Positions 1-10,361 are shown, numbered from the stretch's first letter. The stretch is 64,000 nucleotides of DNA from Candidatus Kapaibacterium sp. (GCA_025059875.1 JANXCT010000001.1:1-64000); one strand, 5' to 3'. Program-made: numbers and translations. Notes: generated by a model not told the origin, from the letters alone.

Positions 1-497
<497 letters not shown>

Positions 498-536
498 TCT
501 AGCAAGAGAGTACTCTCCCTCTGCCTTCTCCCTCAG

Positions 537-575
537 GGCACCGTAGGTGCCGCTGCTCCCTGTTTTCAAAGAACG
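537..575 (-). promoter_or_regulatory. rRNA leader: boxA-like element and small hairpin
   Basis: Read on the minus strand, the 16S leader contains GTTCTTTGAAAA (574-563), which resembles the boxA antitermination element of rRNA leaders in this bacterial group. It is followed by a 6-bp hairpin GGCACC-TAC-GGTGCC (551-537). The position between promoter and 16S 5' end fits an antitermination/processing leader; the function is inferred. Confidence 0.5.
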
Positions 576-604
576 CTGCCCGCGTTGAATTGTCAACAGG
601 GGTA

Positions 605-635
605 CAAAATTACAACGCCAAACGCTTTTATGCAA
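605..635 (-). promoter_or_regulatory. rrn promoter, proximal (TAnnTTTG type)
   Basis: On the minus strand TAATTTTG lies at 612-605 with TTGC at 635-632, separated by 19 nt. This is the -33/-7 spacing of Bacteroidota sigma-ABfr promoters. It would start transcription near 598, giving a leader of about 100 nt before the 16S. Confidence 0.6.
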
Positions 636-679
636 CCCCCTCTCCAGGAAGTAAGGGGGATACCTCTCTCAACGGGCTA

Positions 680-687
680 CAAACTTA
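680..687 (-). promoter_or_regulatory. possible second rrn promoter -7 box
   Basis: TAAGTTTG on the minus strand (687-680), 75 bp upstream of the first box and in the same direction, suggests tandem rrn promoters. No clear -33 element is visible. Confidence 0.35.
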
Positions 688-759
688 CGAGTTTTCCTCC
701 ATTCTCTGGACGCCTCTAGTCGCCACCTAGTTATAGGCCTTAGCTCCCGGTCAAGTTGC

Positions 760-767
760 TAACTTTG
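760..767 (+). promoter_or_regulatory. promoter -7 box for the first EF-G gene
   Basis: TAACTTTG matches TAnnTTTG and lies 53 nt before the EF-G ATG. The -33 element is not obvious. With the two minus-strand boxes at 605 and 680 it makes a divergent rRNA/translation-factor promoter region. I see no gene in the 322-bp interval 498-819. Confidence 0.45.
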
Positions 768-819
768 CAATCTATTTTACAATCACGCCTGTCTCACACC
801 CCCGAAGGCATATCAAGCT

Positions 820-2949
820 ATGCGTGAGGACACAGCAATCCGTGGAAAGTCGGCTCTGGAAATTCGCCAGATCCGCAACATTGGCATTTCGGCCCACATA
901 GACTCCGGCAAAACGACCCTCAGCGAGCGCATTCTGTACTACACGGGGCGGATTCACCGAATCGAAGAGGTACGCAGCAAGACTGGCGGCGGACCCACGC
1001 TAGATTACATGGAGCTGGAGCGAGAGAAGGGCATCACCATCCAAGCGGCTGCAACGTACTGTAGCTGGAACCAGCACCACATCAACCTCATTGATACCCC
1101 TGGCCACGTTGATTTCACCGTCGAGGTGGAACGGGCACTTCGCGTGCTCGATGGTGCCATCCTCGTCCTCTGTGGCGTCGCAGGCGTCCAGAGCCAAACG
1201 ATGACTGTGGACCGCCAGATGCAGCGGTATCGAGTCCCCCGACTTGCTTTCATCAACAAACTGGACCGTCCGGGTGCAAATCCCGACAAGGTCTTGCAGC
1301 AGATGCGCGAAAAGCTCCGCCATCGCCCCGCACTCATCACGATGCCCGTTGGGCTTGAGGATCGCTTCGAGGGAGTCATAGACCTCTTGAGACTCCGAAT
1401 GCTCACCTTTGAAGGGCCCAACGGCGAGCACGTTGTAGAGCACGATATCCCTTCTGATCTGGTCGAAGAAGCACAGCGCCGCCGTCAGGAGCTCATCGAA
1501 ACGGTTGCCGACGTTGACGATGCCATTGCAGAGAAATTCCTAGCCGATGAGCCGATTTCCACAGAAGAGCTTGTCGCCGCTATCCGGCGTGCCACACTCC
1601 GCCGTGAGCTGACCCCGGTGTACGTTGGCTCAGCTAAGACGAACCGGGGCGTACAACCACTGCTGGATGGCGTCTGCTTGTTCCTCCCTAGCCCTCTGGA
1701 CGTCGCCTACGAAGCAATTGACCGGGACACAGGGCAGAGCGTTCCCCTCTCTCCTGACCCGGAACTGCCCTTAGTTGCCCTCGCTTTCAAGCTGGAGGAC
1801 GGGAAGTACGGGCAGTTGACGTACATCCGCATCTACCAGGGCACTCTTCGCAAAGGAGACACAATAGTCAACGCGTCCAACGGCCGCAAGACGCGTGTCC
1901 CTCGAATCGGACGCATCCATGCAGATCAGCTCCACGACATTGAGATCGCTGCTGCCGGCGATATCGTGGCCGTCTTCGGTGTAGAGTGTGCCAGCGGTGA
2001 CACGTTCACAGATGGACAGCTCAACGTCACCTTGACGGGGATGTATCTGCCTACCCCTGTCATGGAGCTGGCCGTAACCCCCAAAGACCGTAACAAGTAT
2101 GCCAACTTCGCTAAGGCCCTTAGCCGCTTTACCAAAGAAGATCCTACCTTCCAAGTGGCCCGTGACGAGGAGACGGGGCAAACCCTCATCCGTGGCATGG
2201 GCGAGTTACACCTTGAGATCTACATAGAGCGCATGCGCCGCGAATACGATTGCGAGGTCGAGGTAGGGCGCCCCCAGGTAGCCTATCGAGAAACCATCAC
2301 CCAACGGGCTGAGTTCAACTACCTCCACAAGAAGCAAACCGGTGGCGCTGGGCAGTTTGCTCGCGTAGCAGGCTACATTGAGCCAATCCCCCTGGAGAGT
2401 GGGATCAGCTACGAATTCGTGGATCAGATCGTCGGCGGAGCGATTGCACGTGAGTTCATTCCAGCATGCGACAAAGGCTTCCAGGAAGCTCTCCAACGAG
2501 GCCCCCTCATCGGAAAGCCCGTTGTAGGGGTCCGTGTCGTCCTCAATGATGGGCAGACACATCCTGTAGACTCTTCGGAGCTCGCCTTCAAGATTGCCTC
2601 GGTGGCTGCATTTCGAGAAGCCTATGAGCGTGCCAACCCGATCGTGTTGGAGCCGATTATGAAGCTAGAAGTCTCCGTACCTGAGGAGTTCCAGGGAGCC
2701 GTCATTGGTCAGATCAACCAGAGGCGTGGGGTTATTACGAATACCACGATCGATAACGGCTACGCGATTATCGAGGCAGAGGTCCCCTTAGCAGAGATGT
2801 TTGGCTACTCTACCGACCTGCGAAGCGCAACGCAAGGAAAGGGTGAGTTCACGATGGAGTTCCTGCGCTACGCTCCAGTACCACGCTCTATCCAGGAAGA
2901 GCTTGTACGAGAGTACCGAAAGCGTCAAGCTCTTGAAAGAGCTGCGTAG
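820..2949 (+). CDS. fusA: elongation factor G, mitochondrial-EFG1/spdEFG1-like
   Basis: Ribosomal translocase GTPase of 709 aa, full length for EF-G. The G domain has the P-loop AHIDSGKT (residues 25-32), DTPGHVDFT (92-100) and NKLD near 146. Domain IV keeps KKQTGGAGQF and the tip motif THPVDSSE, whose His corresponds to E. coli H583. Wording such as [32 protein letters not shown] and VLCGVAGVQSQTMTV matches mitochondrial EFG1 and bacterial spdEFG1 better than ordinary FusA. The ATG start follows a GAAGG stretch. It stands alone upstream of rpsL, which has its own promoter box. With its translocation residues intact, it is the likely translocase of the two EF-Gs here (inference). Confidence 0.9.
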   Translation: MREDTAIRGKSALEIRQIRNIGISAHIDSGKTTLSERILYYTGRIHRIEEVRSKTGGGPTLDYMELEREKGITIQAAATYCSWNQHHINLIDTPGHVDFTVEVERALRVLDGAILVLCGVAGVQSQTMTVDRQMQRYRVPRLAFINKLDRPGANPDKVLQQMREKLRHRPALITMPVGLEDRFEGVIDLLRLRMLTFEGPNGEHVVEHDIPSDLVEEAQRRRQELIETVADVDDAIAEKFLADEPISTEELVAAIRRATLRRELTPVYVGSAKTNRGVQPLLDGVCLFLPSPLDVAYEAIDRDTGQSVPLSPDPELPLVALAFKLEDGKYGQLTYIRIYQGTLRKGDTIVNASNGRKTRVPRIGRIHADQLHDIEIAAAGDIVAVFGVECASGDTFTDGQLNVTLTGMYLPTPVMELAVTPKDRNKYANFAKALSRFTKEDPTFQVARDEETGQTLIRGMGELHLEIYIERMRREYDCEVEVGRPQVAYRETITQRAEFNYLHKKQTGGAGQFARVAGYIEPIPLESGISYEFVDQIVGGAIAREFIPACDKGFQEALQRGPLIGKPVVGVRVVLNDGQTHPVDSSELAFKIASVAAFREAYERANPIVLEPIMKLEVSVPEEFQGAVIGQINQRRGVITNTTIDNGYAIIEAEVPLAEMFGYSTDLRSATQGKGEFTMEFLRYAPVPRSIQEELVREYRKRQALERAA

Positions 2950-2966
2950 GTTGCTCTTTAGTCTTG

Positions 2967-2974
2967 TAAATTTG
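2967..2974 (+). promoter_or_regulatory. promoter -7 box for rpsL operon
   Basis: TAAATTTG matches TAnnTTTG and lies 37 nt before the rpsL GTG, in the 61-bp gap after the first EF-G. It suggests that the str operon proper starts here. Confidence 0.45.
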
Positions 2975-3010
2975 CAGGCTCGTTCGGTCTTCCTACAGCA
3001 GGGGTAAGCG

Positions 3011-3418
3011 GTGCCAACGATTCAACAACTTATCCGGCTAGGCCGAGAGCGGGTACAGAGAAAGAGCAAGTCCCCCGCCCTCCAGGGATGTCCCCAAAAA
3101 CGTGGGGTCTGTATCCGTGTGTATACGACTACGCCCAAAAAACCAAACTCAGCGCTCCGCAAAGTCGCCAAAGTACGGTTGAGCAACGGCGTGGAGGTTA
3201 TCGCTTACATCCCGGGCGAAGGGCACAACCTGCAAGAACATTCTATCGTTCTCGTGCGTGGTGGACGCGTTAAAGACCTCCCAGGCGTGAGATACCATAT
3301 CATCCGCGGCACTCTTGATACCCAAGGAGTAGAAGGCCGACGCCAAGGCCGTTCCAAGTACGGTACCAAACGTCCCAAAGCACCTGCAGCAGCAAAGGCG
3401 ACAGCGAAAGCGAAGTAG
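3011..3418 (+). CDS. rpsL: 30S ribosomal protein S12
   Basis: Decoding-centre protein of the small subunit, 135 aa. It has the signature [12 protein letters not shown] around residues 39-50 and [13 protein letters not shown] further on. Lys43, and the Lys of RVKDLPGV (E. coli K88 equivalent), are the wild-type streptomycin-sensitive residues. The start is GTG; upstream frames lack the conserved PTIQQLIR beginning. The C-terminal tail is rich in Lys and Ala, longer than in E. coli. First gene of the str operon, 16 bp before rpsG. Confidence 0.97.
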   Translation: MPTIQQLIRLGRERVQRKSKSPALQGCPQKRGVCIRVYTTTPKKPNSALRKVAKVRLSNGVEVIAYIPGEGHNLQEHSIVLVRGGRVKDLPGVRYHIIRGTLDTQGVEGRRQGRSKYGTKRPKAPAAAKATAKAK

Positions 3419-3434
3419 CAAAGAAGGTCAGACC

Positions 3435-3902
3435 ATGCGCCGAAGACGCGCAGAAAAACGCATCATTGACCCTGATCCCGTCTATGGGGATAGGATGGTT
3501 GCAAAGTTCATCAACGTGATCATGCGCGATGGCAAAAAGAGCATCGCACGCCGAATTGTCTACGAAGCTTTCGATATCATCCGCGAGCGTACGCGGAAGG
3601 ATCCACTTGAGATCTTCCGCAAGGCCATCGCTAACGTGGCTCCGGTTGTCGAAGTCCGCTCCCGCCGTATCGGGGGAGCGAACTACCAGATTCCAATGGA
3701 GGTCCGAGAAGATCGCCGGATTGCGTTAGCAATGCGCTGGATTAAACAGTATGCTCGTGAGCGCCGGGATAAGTCCATGGCCCTCAAGTTAGCTGCAGAA
3801 CTCATTGCAGCAGCGAATGGTGAAGGCAATGCTGTTCGCAAGCGCGACGAAGTCCACCGCATGGCCGAGGCAAACCGTGCATTTGCACACTATCGGTGGT
3901 GA
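3435..3902 (+). CDS. rpsG: 30S ribosomal protein S7
   Basis: Primary 16S-binding protein that nucleates assembly of the 30S head and lines the E site; 155 aa, the usual length. Recognised from MRRRRAEKR at the start, [28 protein letters not shown] and the C-terminal [11 protein letters not shown]. An AAGAAGG stretch lies 9 bp before the ATG. Sits between rpsL and the second EF-G as in the classical str operon. Confidence 0.97.
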   Translation: MRRRRAEKRIIDPDPVYGDRMVAKFINVIMRDGKKSIARRIVYEAFDIIRERTRKDPLEIFRKAIANVAPVVEVRSRRIGGANYQIPMEVREDRRIALAMRWIKQYARERRDKSMALKLAAELIAAANGEGNAVRKRDEVHRMAEANRAFAHYRW

Positions 3903-3926
3903 ACGAGTGGCAACAACCTGAAAGAG

Positions 3927-6005
3927 ATGCCCCGCCGTGTCCCTATAGAGCAACTCCGTAACATTGGCATCATTGCCCACATCGATGCCGGGAAGACGAC
4001 GACTACGGAGCGCATCCTCTACTACACCGGGCTCATCCATCGGATGGGCGAAGTCGATGAGGGGACGGCGTTTACGGACTACATGGAGCAAGAGAAAGAG
4101 CGAGGGATCACAATTACCTCTGCCGCTGTCACCTGCTTCTGGAGAGAGCATCAGATCAACATCATCGACACTCCGGGCCATGTGGACTTCACAGCAGAAG
4201 TCCAACGCTCCCTTAGAGTTCTCGATGGGGCCGTTGTGGTCTTCTGTGGTGTAGCTGGTGTTCAGCCTCAATCAGAGGCTGTATGGCACCATGCTGACCG
4301 CTATGGAGTCCCCCGAATTGCGTACATTAACAAGATGGACCGTGTGGGGGCAAACTTCGCTCGTGCCCTGGAACAAATTCAACAACGCCTAAAGGCTCGC
4401 CCTGTAGCCATCCAGATCCCGTATGGGGAAGGGCCTTCCTTTGCTGGCGTCATCGACCTCATTTCGAGTCAACTCTACGTGTTTGATCCTGAGACATATG
4501 GGACACGGTATACAGCCTTGCCAATCCCTGAGGAGTACCAAGAAGAGGTCCAGTACTATCGCGAGCGCCTCTTGGAAGCTATAGCAGAGGTTGATGACAG
4601 CATTCTGGAGGCTTACGTCTCGGGGACAACACCATCCTCAGAAGATGTTCGCTCAGCACTGCGAATTGGGACTTTGCACCGACAGTTTGTCCCTGTCTGC
4701 TGCGGTTCCTCACTCCGAAACATTGGGGTACAGCTCCTTCTAGATGCGATTATTGACTATCTCCCGTCGCCGGCAGATATCGGTGCAATCCGCGGTTATA
4801 CGGTGGATGGTACGGGAGAGGTTGAGCGTCTACCGACAGACGATACGCCGACTGCAGCTCTCTGCTTCAAAGTCCTGAGCGATCCATATGTTGGGCGCCT
4901 GAGTTTCCTACGGCTATATTCCGGAACGCTCGAGCAAGGGCAATCCCTCTTGAATCCGGCCGCGAAGAAGCAAGAGCGGCTGCATAAGCTCTTGCGCATG
5001 TATGCGAATCGGCGTGAGGAAATAACGGAAGCCTATGCTGGCGACATCATAGCTGTTCCAGGTTTGCGATGGACTAAGACAGGTGATACGCTTTGTGATC
5101 CACACTACCCTCTCGTCTTTGAGCCGATTCTCTTCTCTCCGCCTGTCATCAACCAAGCCATTGAAGCACGGAGTGCGGCGGACGTCGATCGCCTCATAGA
5201 AGCTCTGCAACGCCTCGCTGATGAAGACCCCACCTTCTACTACCGAGCAGACGAAGAGACGGGCCAGATCCTTATCAGCGGTGTCGGCGAGCTCCATCTA
5301 GAAATCCTCGTAGAGCGCCTACAGCGGGAATTCGGTATCCCTGTCAAAGTTGGACGCCCATACGTCAGCTACCGTGAGACCATCACACAAACCGTCCGCC
5401 AAGAGGGGAGGTTTGTACGCTCAACCCAAGGTGGAGCCTACAGCCACTATGGACATGTGGTCCTGGAGCTAAGCCCAGGGGGCCGTAACAGCGACATTAC
5501 CTTTGAAAACGCCTTGACAGAGCCTGCCATACCCCCCTCATTCATCCCGGCCATAGAACGAGCGATCCGGCAAGCCGCCGCAGCAGGTCCTGTTGCAGGA
5601 TATCCAGTCGTGGATGTTGTCGTCCGCCTCGTTGGAGGTTCCTACCGTGAAGGAGAATCCTCTGAGGCAGATTACCAAGCAGCTGCAACACTGGCCTTCC
5701 GTGAAGGGATAGCTCGAGCACGCCCAGTACTGTTAGAACCCTTGATGCAAGTAGAGGTACTCACTCCAGAAGAGGCTCTCGGCGACGTGCTCGCGGATCT
5801 AAATATGCGCCGCGGTCGGATCGAGAGCGTCCAACTTCAGGGCTGCCTCCATCAGATACGCGCATTCGTGCCACTAGCGGAAATGTTCGGATACGTCACC
5901 CAATTGAGGTCCCTAACGCAGGGGCGCGGATCGTATACAATGCTCTTCTCGCATTATGAGCCCGTACCACACAAGGTGACGGCAGGCGAGAAGGTATTGG
6001 CATAG
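3927..6005 (+). CDS. second elongation factor G (EF-G2-like, altered domain IV tip)
   Basis: GTPase of the EF-G family, 692 aa, in the normal fusA position of the str operon. P-loop AHIDAGKT (17-24), DTPGHVDFT (81-89) and NKMD are intact, so it should hydrolyse GTP on the ribosome. Domain IV differs from canonical EF-G. The first tip loop reads [13 protein letters not shown] instead of the usual GGxGQYG form, and the second reads SYREGESSE where canonical EF-G has YHDVDSSE, so the His equivalent to E. coli H583 is replaced. That His is needed for efficient translocation. Together with the intact EFG1-like gene upstream, this suggests a recycling-type EF-G2 (spdEFG2/mtEFG2), but an unusual ordinary FusA cannot be excluded without a tree. 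Confidence 0.85.
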   Translation: MPRRVPIEQLRNIGIIAHIDAGKTTTTERILYYTGLIHRMGEVDEGTAFTDYMEQEKERGITITSAAVTCFWREHQINIIDTPGHVDFTAEVQRSLRVLDGAVVVFCGVAGVQPQSEAVWHHADRYGVPRIAYINKMDRVGANFARALEQIQQRLKARPVAIQIPYGEGPSFAGVIDLISSQLYVFDPETYGTRYTALPIPEEYQEEVQYYRERLLEAIAEVDDSILEAYVSGTTPSSEDVRSALRIGTLHRQFVPVCCGSSLRNIGVQLLLDAIIDYLPSPADIGAIRGYTVDGTGEVERLPTDDTPTAALCFKVLSDPYVGRLSFLRLYSGTLEQGQSLLNPAAKKQERLHKLLRMYANRREEITEAYAGDIIAVPGLRWTKTGDTLCDPHYPLVFEPILFSPPVINQAIEARSAADVDRLIEALQRLADEDPTFYYRADEETGQILISGVGELHLEILVERLQREFGIPVKVGRPYVSYRETITQTVRQEGRFVRSTQGGAYSHYGHVVLELSPGGRNSDITFENALTEPAIPPSFIPAIERAIRQAAAAGPVAGYPVVDVVVRLVGGSYREGESSEADYQAAATLAFREGIARARPVLLEPLMQVEVLTPEEALGDVLADLNMRRGRIESVQLQGCLHQIRAFVPLAEMFGYVTQLRSLTQGRGSYTMLFSHYEPVPHKVTAGEKVLA

Positions 6006-6008
6006 TTT

Positions 6009-6016
6009 TAGGTTTG
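6009..6016 (+). promoter_or_regulatory. promoter -7 box for tuf
   Basis: TAGGTTTG matches TAnnTTTG in the 34-bp gap before tuf, giving a predicted leader of about 18 nt. It would let tuf be transcribed above the level of the rest of the str operon. Confidence 0.4.
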
Positions 6017-6039
6017 TCGGAACAACGATCGGTATACCA

Positions 6040-7248
6040 ATGGCGAAGGAGCGATTTGAGCGCACGAAGCCGCACGTTAACGTCGGGACTATTGGCCATG
6101 TTGACCACGGAAAAACGACCTTGACCGCTGCCATCACAATGGCGCTGGCGAAGAAGGGGTTATCACAGCCACGAACGTTTGAGTCCATTGACAATGCCCC
6201 CGAAGAGCGCATGCGGGGCATCACAATTAACACTGCCCACGTGGAATACCAGACAGAGAAGCGCCACTACGCGCATGTAGACTGTCCAGGGCATGCAGAC
6301 TATATCAAGAACATGATCACTGGGGCCGCCCAGATGGACGGAGCTATTCTTGTTGTGGCGGCTACTGATGGTCCCATGCCCCAGACGCGGGAGCACATCT
6401 TGCTGGCACGTCAGGTTGGTGTTCCCTCCATCGTGGTTTTCCTGAACAAAGTCGATGCTGCAGATCCCGAGCTCATCGACCTTGTAGAGTTAGAAGTCCG
6501 GGAATTGCTGAGCAAATACGGGTTTCCTGGCGACGAAATCCCCGTCATCCGGGGCTCTGCATTGAAGGCAATGGAAGCTGGATTAGATCCGAACACAACA
6601 GCCGACGATCCACGCTTTCAGTGCATCTGGGAGTTGCTGGATGCTATAGACAACTACATTCCCCTGCCACAACGGGAGATCGATAAGCCCTTCCTGATGC
6701 CAATAGAAGATGTCTTCTCTATCACCGGTCGTGGGACAGTCGTAACCGGTCGGATCGAACGCGGCGTTGTGCGTCTTAACGACGAGGTGGAGGTCATCGG
6801 CTTCGGAATGCACAAGAAGACCGTGGTCACTGGCATTGAGATGTTCCGGAAGGTTCTGGACGAAGGACAGGCAGGAGATAACGTTGGACTACTCCTCCGC
6901 GGAGTAGATAAGGATGAAGTCGAACGGGGAATGGTTGTCGCTAAACCAGGCTCCATCACGCCGCACCATAAGTTCCATGCCCAAGTCTATGTGCTCACAA
7001 AGGAAGAAGGAGGACGACATACTCCCTTCTTCAGTGGTTACCGTCCTCAGTTCTACTTCCGAACCACTGATGTCACCGGAACTATCCATCTCCCACCTGG
7101 AGTAGAGATGGTCATGCCCGGTGACAATGTAGATGGTATGCTGATCGAACTCATCAGCCCCGTGGCTATGGAAGAGGGGCTACGCTTCGCGATTCGTGAA
7201 GGTGGCCGCACGGTTGGTGCTGGCGTAGTAACGAAGATCGTGGAGTAG
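6040..7248 (+). CDS. tuf: elongation factor Tu
   Basis: Delivers aminoacyl-tRNA to the ribosomal A site as a GTP complex; 402 aa, usual length. GTPase motifs GHVDHGKTT (residues 19-27), DCPGHADY and NKVD are intact. Domain II ([13 protein letters not shown]) and domain III ([21 protein letters not shown]) follow. Only one tuf copy lies in this window. It is followed by a perfect hairpin at 7263-7292 that separates it from the S10 cluster. Confidence 0.98.
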   Translation: MAKERFERTKPHVNVGTIGHVDHGKTTLTAAITMALAKKGLSQPRTFESIDNAPEERMRGITINTAHVEYQTEKRHYAHVDCPGHADYIKNMITGAAQMDGAILVVAATDGPMPQTREHILLARQVGVPSIVVFLNKVDAADPELIDLVELEVRELLSKYGFPGDEIPVIRGSALKAMEAGLDPNTTADDPRFQCIWELLDAIDNYIPLPQREIDKPFLMPIEDVFSITGRGTVVTGRIERGVVRLNDEVEVIGFGMHKKTVVTGIEMFRKVLDEGQAGDNVGLLLRGVDKDEVERGMVVAKPGSITPHHKFHAQVYVLTKEEGGRHTPFFSGYRPQFYFRTTDVTGTIHLPPGVEMVMPGDNVDGMLIELISPVAMEEGLRFAIREGGRTVGAGVVTKIVE

Positions 7249-7262
7249 AATCACGTCCTCGT

Positions 7263-7292
7263 AGCGGGGGCAGCCCATCTGCTGCCCCCGCT
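7263..7292 (+). promoter_or_regulatory. perfect 12-bp hairpin between tuf and rpsJ
   Basis: AGCGGGGGCAGC (7263-7274) pairs perfectly with GCTGCCCCCGCT (7281-7292) around a 6-nt loop. No T-run follows, so a classical intrinsic terminator is not supported. The place, between the str and S10 clusters, suits partial termination, mRNA processing or a binding site for an autoregulating ribosomal protein. Confidence 0.6.
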
Positions 7293-7334
7293 GTATCTCG
7301 TTTGCGAGTGAAACCTATCCGTGTACAGCAGAGG

Positions 7335-7637
7335 ATGGAGCGGATCCGTATCAAGCTGAAATCGTACGATCACGTTCTGATTGAGCGCTCCGCTGAGCGC
7401 ATCGTCCGAACGGTGAAACAGACAGGGGCTGTCGTCTCTGGTCCCATCCCACTCCCAACCGAGCGGACGCTTTTCAGCGTCAACCGCTCTCCTCACATAG
7501 ACAAGGAATCCCAGGAGCAGTTTGAGATCCGCATCCACAAGCGCCTCATTGACATCTATAATGCCTCACCTCGCACAGTCGAAGCTCTCATGCGGCTCGA
7601 ATTGCCCGCCGGTGTTGATGTAGAAGTCAAGGTGTAG
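7335..7637 (+). CDS. rpsJ: 30S ribosomal protein S10
   Basis: Small-subunit head protein, also NusE in antitermination complexes; 100 aa from the ATG at 7335. The family core is clear: [11 protein letters not shown] near the start, [11 protein letters not shown], and [15 protein letters not shown]. In-frame TTG (7302) and GTG (7308) starts would add 11 or 9 residues. The ATG is preferred because the family normally begins about three residues before RIRIKLKxYDH. First gene of the S10 cluster. Confidence 0.95.
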   Translation: MERIRIKLKSYDHVLIERSAERIVRTVKQTGAVVSGPIPLPTERTLFSVNRSPHIDKESQEQFEIRIHKRLIDIYNASPRTVEALMRLELPAGVDVEVKV

Positions 7638-7640
7638 GTA

Positions 7641-8264
7641 ATGACGAGCATACTACTAGGCAAGAAGCTCGGCATGACCCAGATGGCGCTCCCTGATGGG
7701 CGCGTCGTGGCGTGCACCGTCATAGAAGCAGGGCCTTGCCCCGTTGTTCTGCTACGAACTCGCGAGCGCGATGGTTACGAAGCTGTCCAACTGGGTTTTG
7801 AACCTCTTCCGAAGCGTAAGCTCACAAAACCACTGCAAGGACTCTTCTCTCGGTCAGGAGTAGACCCAGTCCGATACCTGAAGGAGTTCCGTGTCCCGAT
7901 TAGCTCTTACCGCATAGGTCAACTCCTCACAGTCGAGCAATTCACTCCGGGGGATAAGGTCAAGATATCGGGCTACAGCAAAGGCCGAGGCTTCCAAGGT
8001 GTCGTCAAGCGACACGGCTTCGGTGGTGTTGGCATGGCGACTCATGGACAGCACAATCGCGAACGTGCCCCAGGCTCGATCGGCTCCTCCTCTTTCCCCT
8101 CGCGAGTGCTCAAGGGACTCCGAATGGCAGGTCGCATGGGGAACCAACGGGTAACGATCCGAAACCTGGAAGTCCTCAAAGTTATTCCCGAACACAACTT
8201 GCTGCTCGTCAAAGGCGCTGTCCCTGGACCGGTTAACGGATTGGTGGAAATCGTCAAGCTCTAA
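7641..8264 (+). CDS. rplC: 50S ribosomal protein L3
   Basis: Early-assembly 23S-binding protein whose loop reaches the peptidyl transferase centre; 207 aa. Begins LLGKKLGMTQ, and carries KGRGFQGVVKRHGF (about 117-130), the THGQHNRERAPGSIG loop and GRMGNQRVT. The ATG lies 4 bp after the rpsJ stop, in standard S10-cluster order. Confidence 0.97.
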   Translation: MTSILLGKKLGMTQMALPDGRVVACTVIEAGPCPVVLLRTRERDGYEAVQLGFEPLPKRKLTKPLQGLFSRSGVDPVRYLKEFRVPISSYRIGQLLTVEQFTPGDKVKISGYSKGRGFQGVVKRHGFGGVGMATHGQHNRERAPGSIGSSSFPSRVLKGLRMAGRMGNQRVTIRNLEVLKVIPEHNLLLVKGAVPGPVNGLVEIVKL

Positions 8265-8268
8265 AGCC

Positions 8269-8919
8269 ATGGTTGTTGATCTATGGGACAAGAGTGGGAC
8301 TGTCATCGGGCAAGTGGAATTGCCTGACAGCATCTTCGGGATTGAGCCGCATGAGCATGCCCTCTACTTAGCTGTCCGGGCATTCTTAGCCAACCACCGC
8401 CAGGGAACCCACAAAGTCAAGACTCGTGCAGAAGTGCGTGGCGGCGGTCGGAAGCCATGGCGTCAGAAGGGCACTGGACGGGCTCGCCATGGCTCTATCC
8501 GCTCTCCCCTCTGGGTCGGTGGAGGGAAAGTGCATGGCCCCCGGCCCCGCGACTACACCCTCGAGCTTCCCAAGAAAGTCAAGCGACTAGCCCGTAAATC
8601 TGCGCTCTCTCTCCGAGCTCACGAGGGGAACCTCATCGTAGTACAGGACTTCACTCTGGAGCAGATCAAGACAAAGCTGATGGTAGAGGTGCTCCGCAAC
8701 CTGCAGCTAGACAAGGCAAAGACCCTGATCCTCTTGCCCCAGGTCGATGAAACGATCGTCTACTCAGCCCGCAATCTCCCACTGGTGACGACGATGCTGG
8801 CCCCACAGGCCTCGGCCTATCATATCCTGGCCCATCAGAAGTTACTACTCTTCCGTGGTGCCATTGAACCATTGGTAGCCTCCTTCGGCGAGGAGTACAG
8901 CCATGTGGAACATTCTTAA
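8269..8919 (+). CDS. rplD: 50S ribosomal protein L4
   Basis: Lines the peptide exit tunnel with L22, and in enterobacteria represses the S10 operon; 216 aa. The tunnel loop signature EVRGGGRKPWRQKGTGRARHG (starting near residue 55) and SPLWVGGGKVHGP are clear. Begins 5 bp after rplC and its last 17 bp overlap rplW. Whether it autoregulates here is unknown, although the hairpin before rpsJ is a possible target. Confidence 0.97.
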   Translation: MVVDLWDKSGTVIGQVELPDSIFGIEPHEHALYLAVRAFLANHRQGTHKVKTRAEVRGGGRKPWRQKGTGRARHGSIRSPLWVGGGKVHGPRPRDYTLELPKKVKRLARKSALSLRAHEGNLIVVQDFTLEQIKTKLMVEVLRNLQLDKAKTLILLPQVDETIVYSARNLPLVTTMLAPQASAYHILAHQKLLLFRGAIEPLVASFGEEYSHVEHS

Positions 8920-9217
8920 GCGCCCCATCATTACAGAGAAGGCCCTCAAGCTCCAAGCGCAGCGTCAGTATGTCTTTGAGGTTGATCCGAAGGCTAACAA
9001 GCTACAAATCAAGCAGGCCATAGAGCAGCTCTTCGAGGTCAAGGTCGAAAGTGTTCGGACCGTCCGCATCAAGGGCAAGCGACGAGTTCGGTTCATCCGT
9101 GGCCATCGTATCGAAGGCCGTCTCCCCAACCGGAAGAAAGCGTATGTGACTCTCCGGGAGGGCTACCATATCGACCTCGTCGAAGGTCAACCAACGCAGG
9201 CAGAGAGCACTACGTAG
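8903..9217 (+). CDS. rplW: 50S ribosomal protein L23
   Basis: Sits at the tunnel exit and docks trigger factor and SRP; 104 aa. Starts with [10 protein letters not shown] and contains [19 protein letters not shown] and [13 protein letters not shown]. The start is inside the end of rplD (17-bp overlap), suggesting translational coupling. Confidence 0.96.
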   Translation: MWNILKRPIITEKALKLQAQRQYVFEVDPKANKLQIKQAIEQLFEVKVESVRTVRIKGKRRVRFIRGHRIEGRLPNRKKAYVTLREGYHIDLVEGQPTQAESTT

Positions 9218-9228
9218 GTCTAGGAACC

Positions 9229-10062
9229 ATGGGAATTCGAGTCTTGAAACCTATCACACCAGGTACGCGCTTCTATTCAGTGAGTACCTTTGAAGAGCTC
9301 ACCACTGACCGTCCCTTCAAGCCCCTCTTACAACCTCTCAAAAGCACAGGTGGGCGGAACAACCTGGGGCGTATCACTTCTCGTCACCGTGGCGGCCGCC
9401 ACAAGCGACGCTACCGCATCATTGACTTCAAGCGCAACAAGATTGGGATCCCAGCCCGAGTCCTTACCATCGAGTATGACCCTAACCGCTCGGCGCGGAT
9501 TGCCTTAGTCCAGTACGAAGATGGAGAGTATCGCTACATCCTTGCCCCCGAGGGGCTTAAAGTAGGTGACACGATAGAGTCTGGTCCTCAGGCTGAGATC
9601 AAGGTTGGGAATGCCCTCCCGCTCTACCGAATCCCCCCCGGGACACTGATTCATAACATAGAGCTCAAGCCCGGTAAGGGCGGGCAGCTAGTTCGGAGCG
9701 CTGGAACTGCAGCCCAGCTTATGGGGTGTGAAGGTAAATACGCCATCGTCAAGCTCCCCTCTGGAGAAATGCGGCAGATTCTCTCTCACTGCATGGCAAC
9801 AATCGGGCAAGTTAGCAATCCCGATCACGAGAACATTTCGTACGGCAAAGCAGGTCGCCTGCGCTGGCTTGGGGTCCGCCCGCAGACCAGAGGGATCGCT
9901 ATGAACCCAGTAGACCACCCGAATGGTGGAGGCGAAGGGCGCTCCAAGTCCGGCGGTGGCCGTCAACACCCTGAGTCTCCTTGGGGCCAATTGGCGAAGG
10001 GCCTCAAGACTCGAAAGAAGAACAAGCAGTCGGACAAGTACATCTTGCGGCGGCGTAAGTAA
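9229..10062 (+). CDS. rplB: 50S ribosomal protein L2
   Basis: Core large-subunit protein needed for subunit joining and peptidyl transfer; 277 aa, usual length. Signatures include [18 protein letters not shown] near residue 43, the SAR-type core AGTAAQLM, and the C-terminal [14 protein letters not shown] (about 225-238) whose His lies near the catalytic centre. Eleven bp after rplW. Confidence 0.98.
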   Translation: MGIRVLKPITPGTRFYSVSTFEELTTDRPFKPLLQPLKSTGGRNNLGRITSRHRGGRHKRRYRIIDFKRNKIGIPARVLTIEYDPNRSARIALVQYEDGEYRYILAPEGLKVGDTIESGPQAEIKVGNALPLYRIPPGTLIHNIELKPGKGGQLVRSAGTAAQLMGCEGKYAIVKLPSGEMRQILSHCMATIGQVSNPDHENISYGKAGRLRWLGVRPQTRGIAMNPVDHPNGGGEGRSKSGGGRQHPESPWGQLAKGLKTRKKNKQSDKYILRRRK

Positions 10063-10065
10063 GTC

Positions 10066-10356
10066 ATGGCACGCTCGCTGAAGAAAGGGCCATACGTTCA
10101 TCCCAAACTCCTCAAGAAAGTCCGCCAACTCAACGCCTCTGGGGAGAAGCGCGTCATCAAGACATGGTCCCGTGCTTCGATGATCCTCCCAGAGTTCGTA
10201 GGGCATACCTTCGCCGTGCACAACGGCAATAAGTTCATCCCTGTCTACGTAACGGAAAACATGGTTGGCCATCGGTTAGGGGAATTTGCGCCGACCCGAA
10301 CCTACCGTGGCCACTCTGGCCACCGGAAGGAACAGCGAACGGCTACCCGCAAGTAA
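10066..10356 (+). CDS. rpsS: 30S ribosomal protein S19
   Basis: 30S head protein that bridges to the large subunit with S13; 96 aa. Begins [10 protein letters not shown], and has [24 protein letters not shown] cut into its familiar order, then [13 protein letters not shown] near the C-terminus. Three bp after rplB. Confidence 0.97.
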   Translation: MARSLKKGPYVHPKLLKKVRQLNASGEKRVIKTWSRASMILPEFVGHTFAVHNGNKFIPVYVTENMVGHRLGEFAPTRTYRGHSGHRKEQRTATRK

Positions 10357-10361
10357 GGAGC

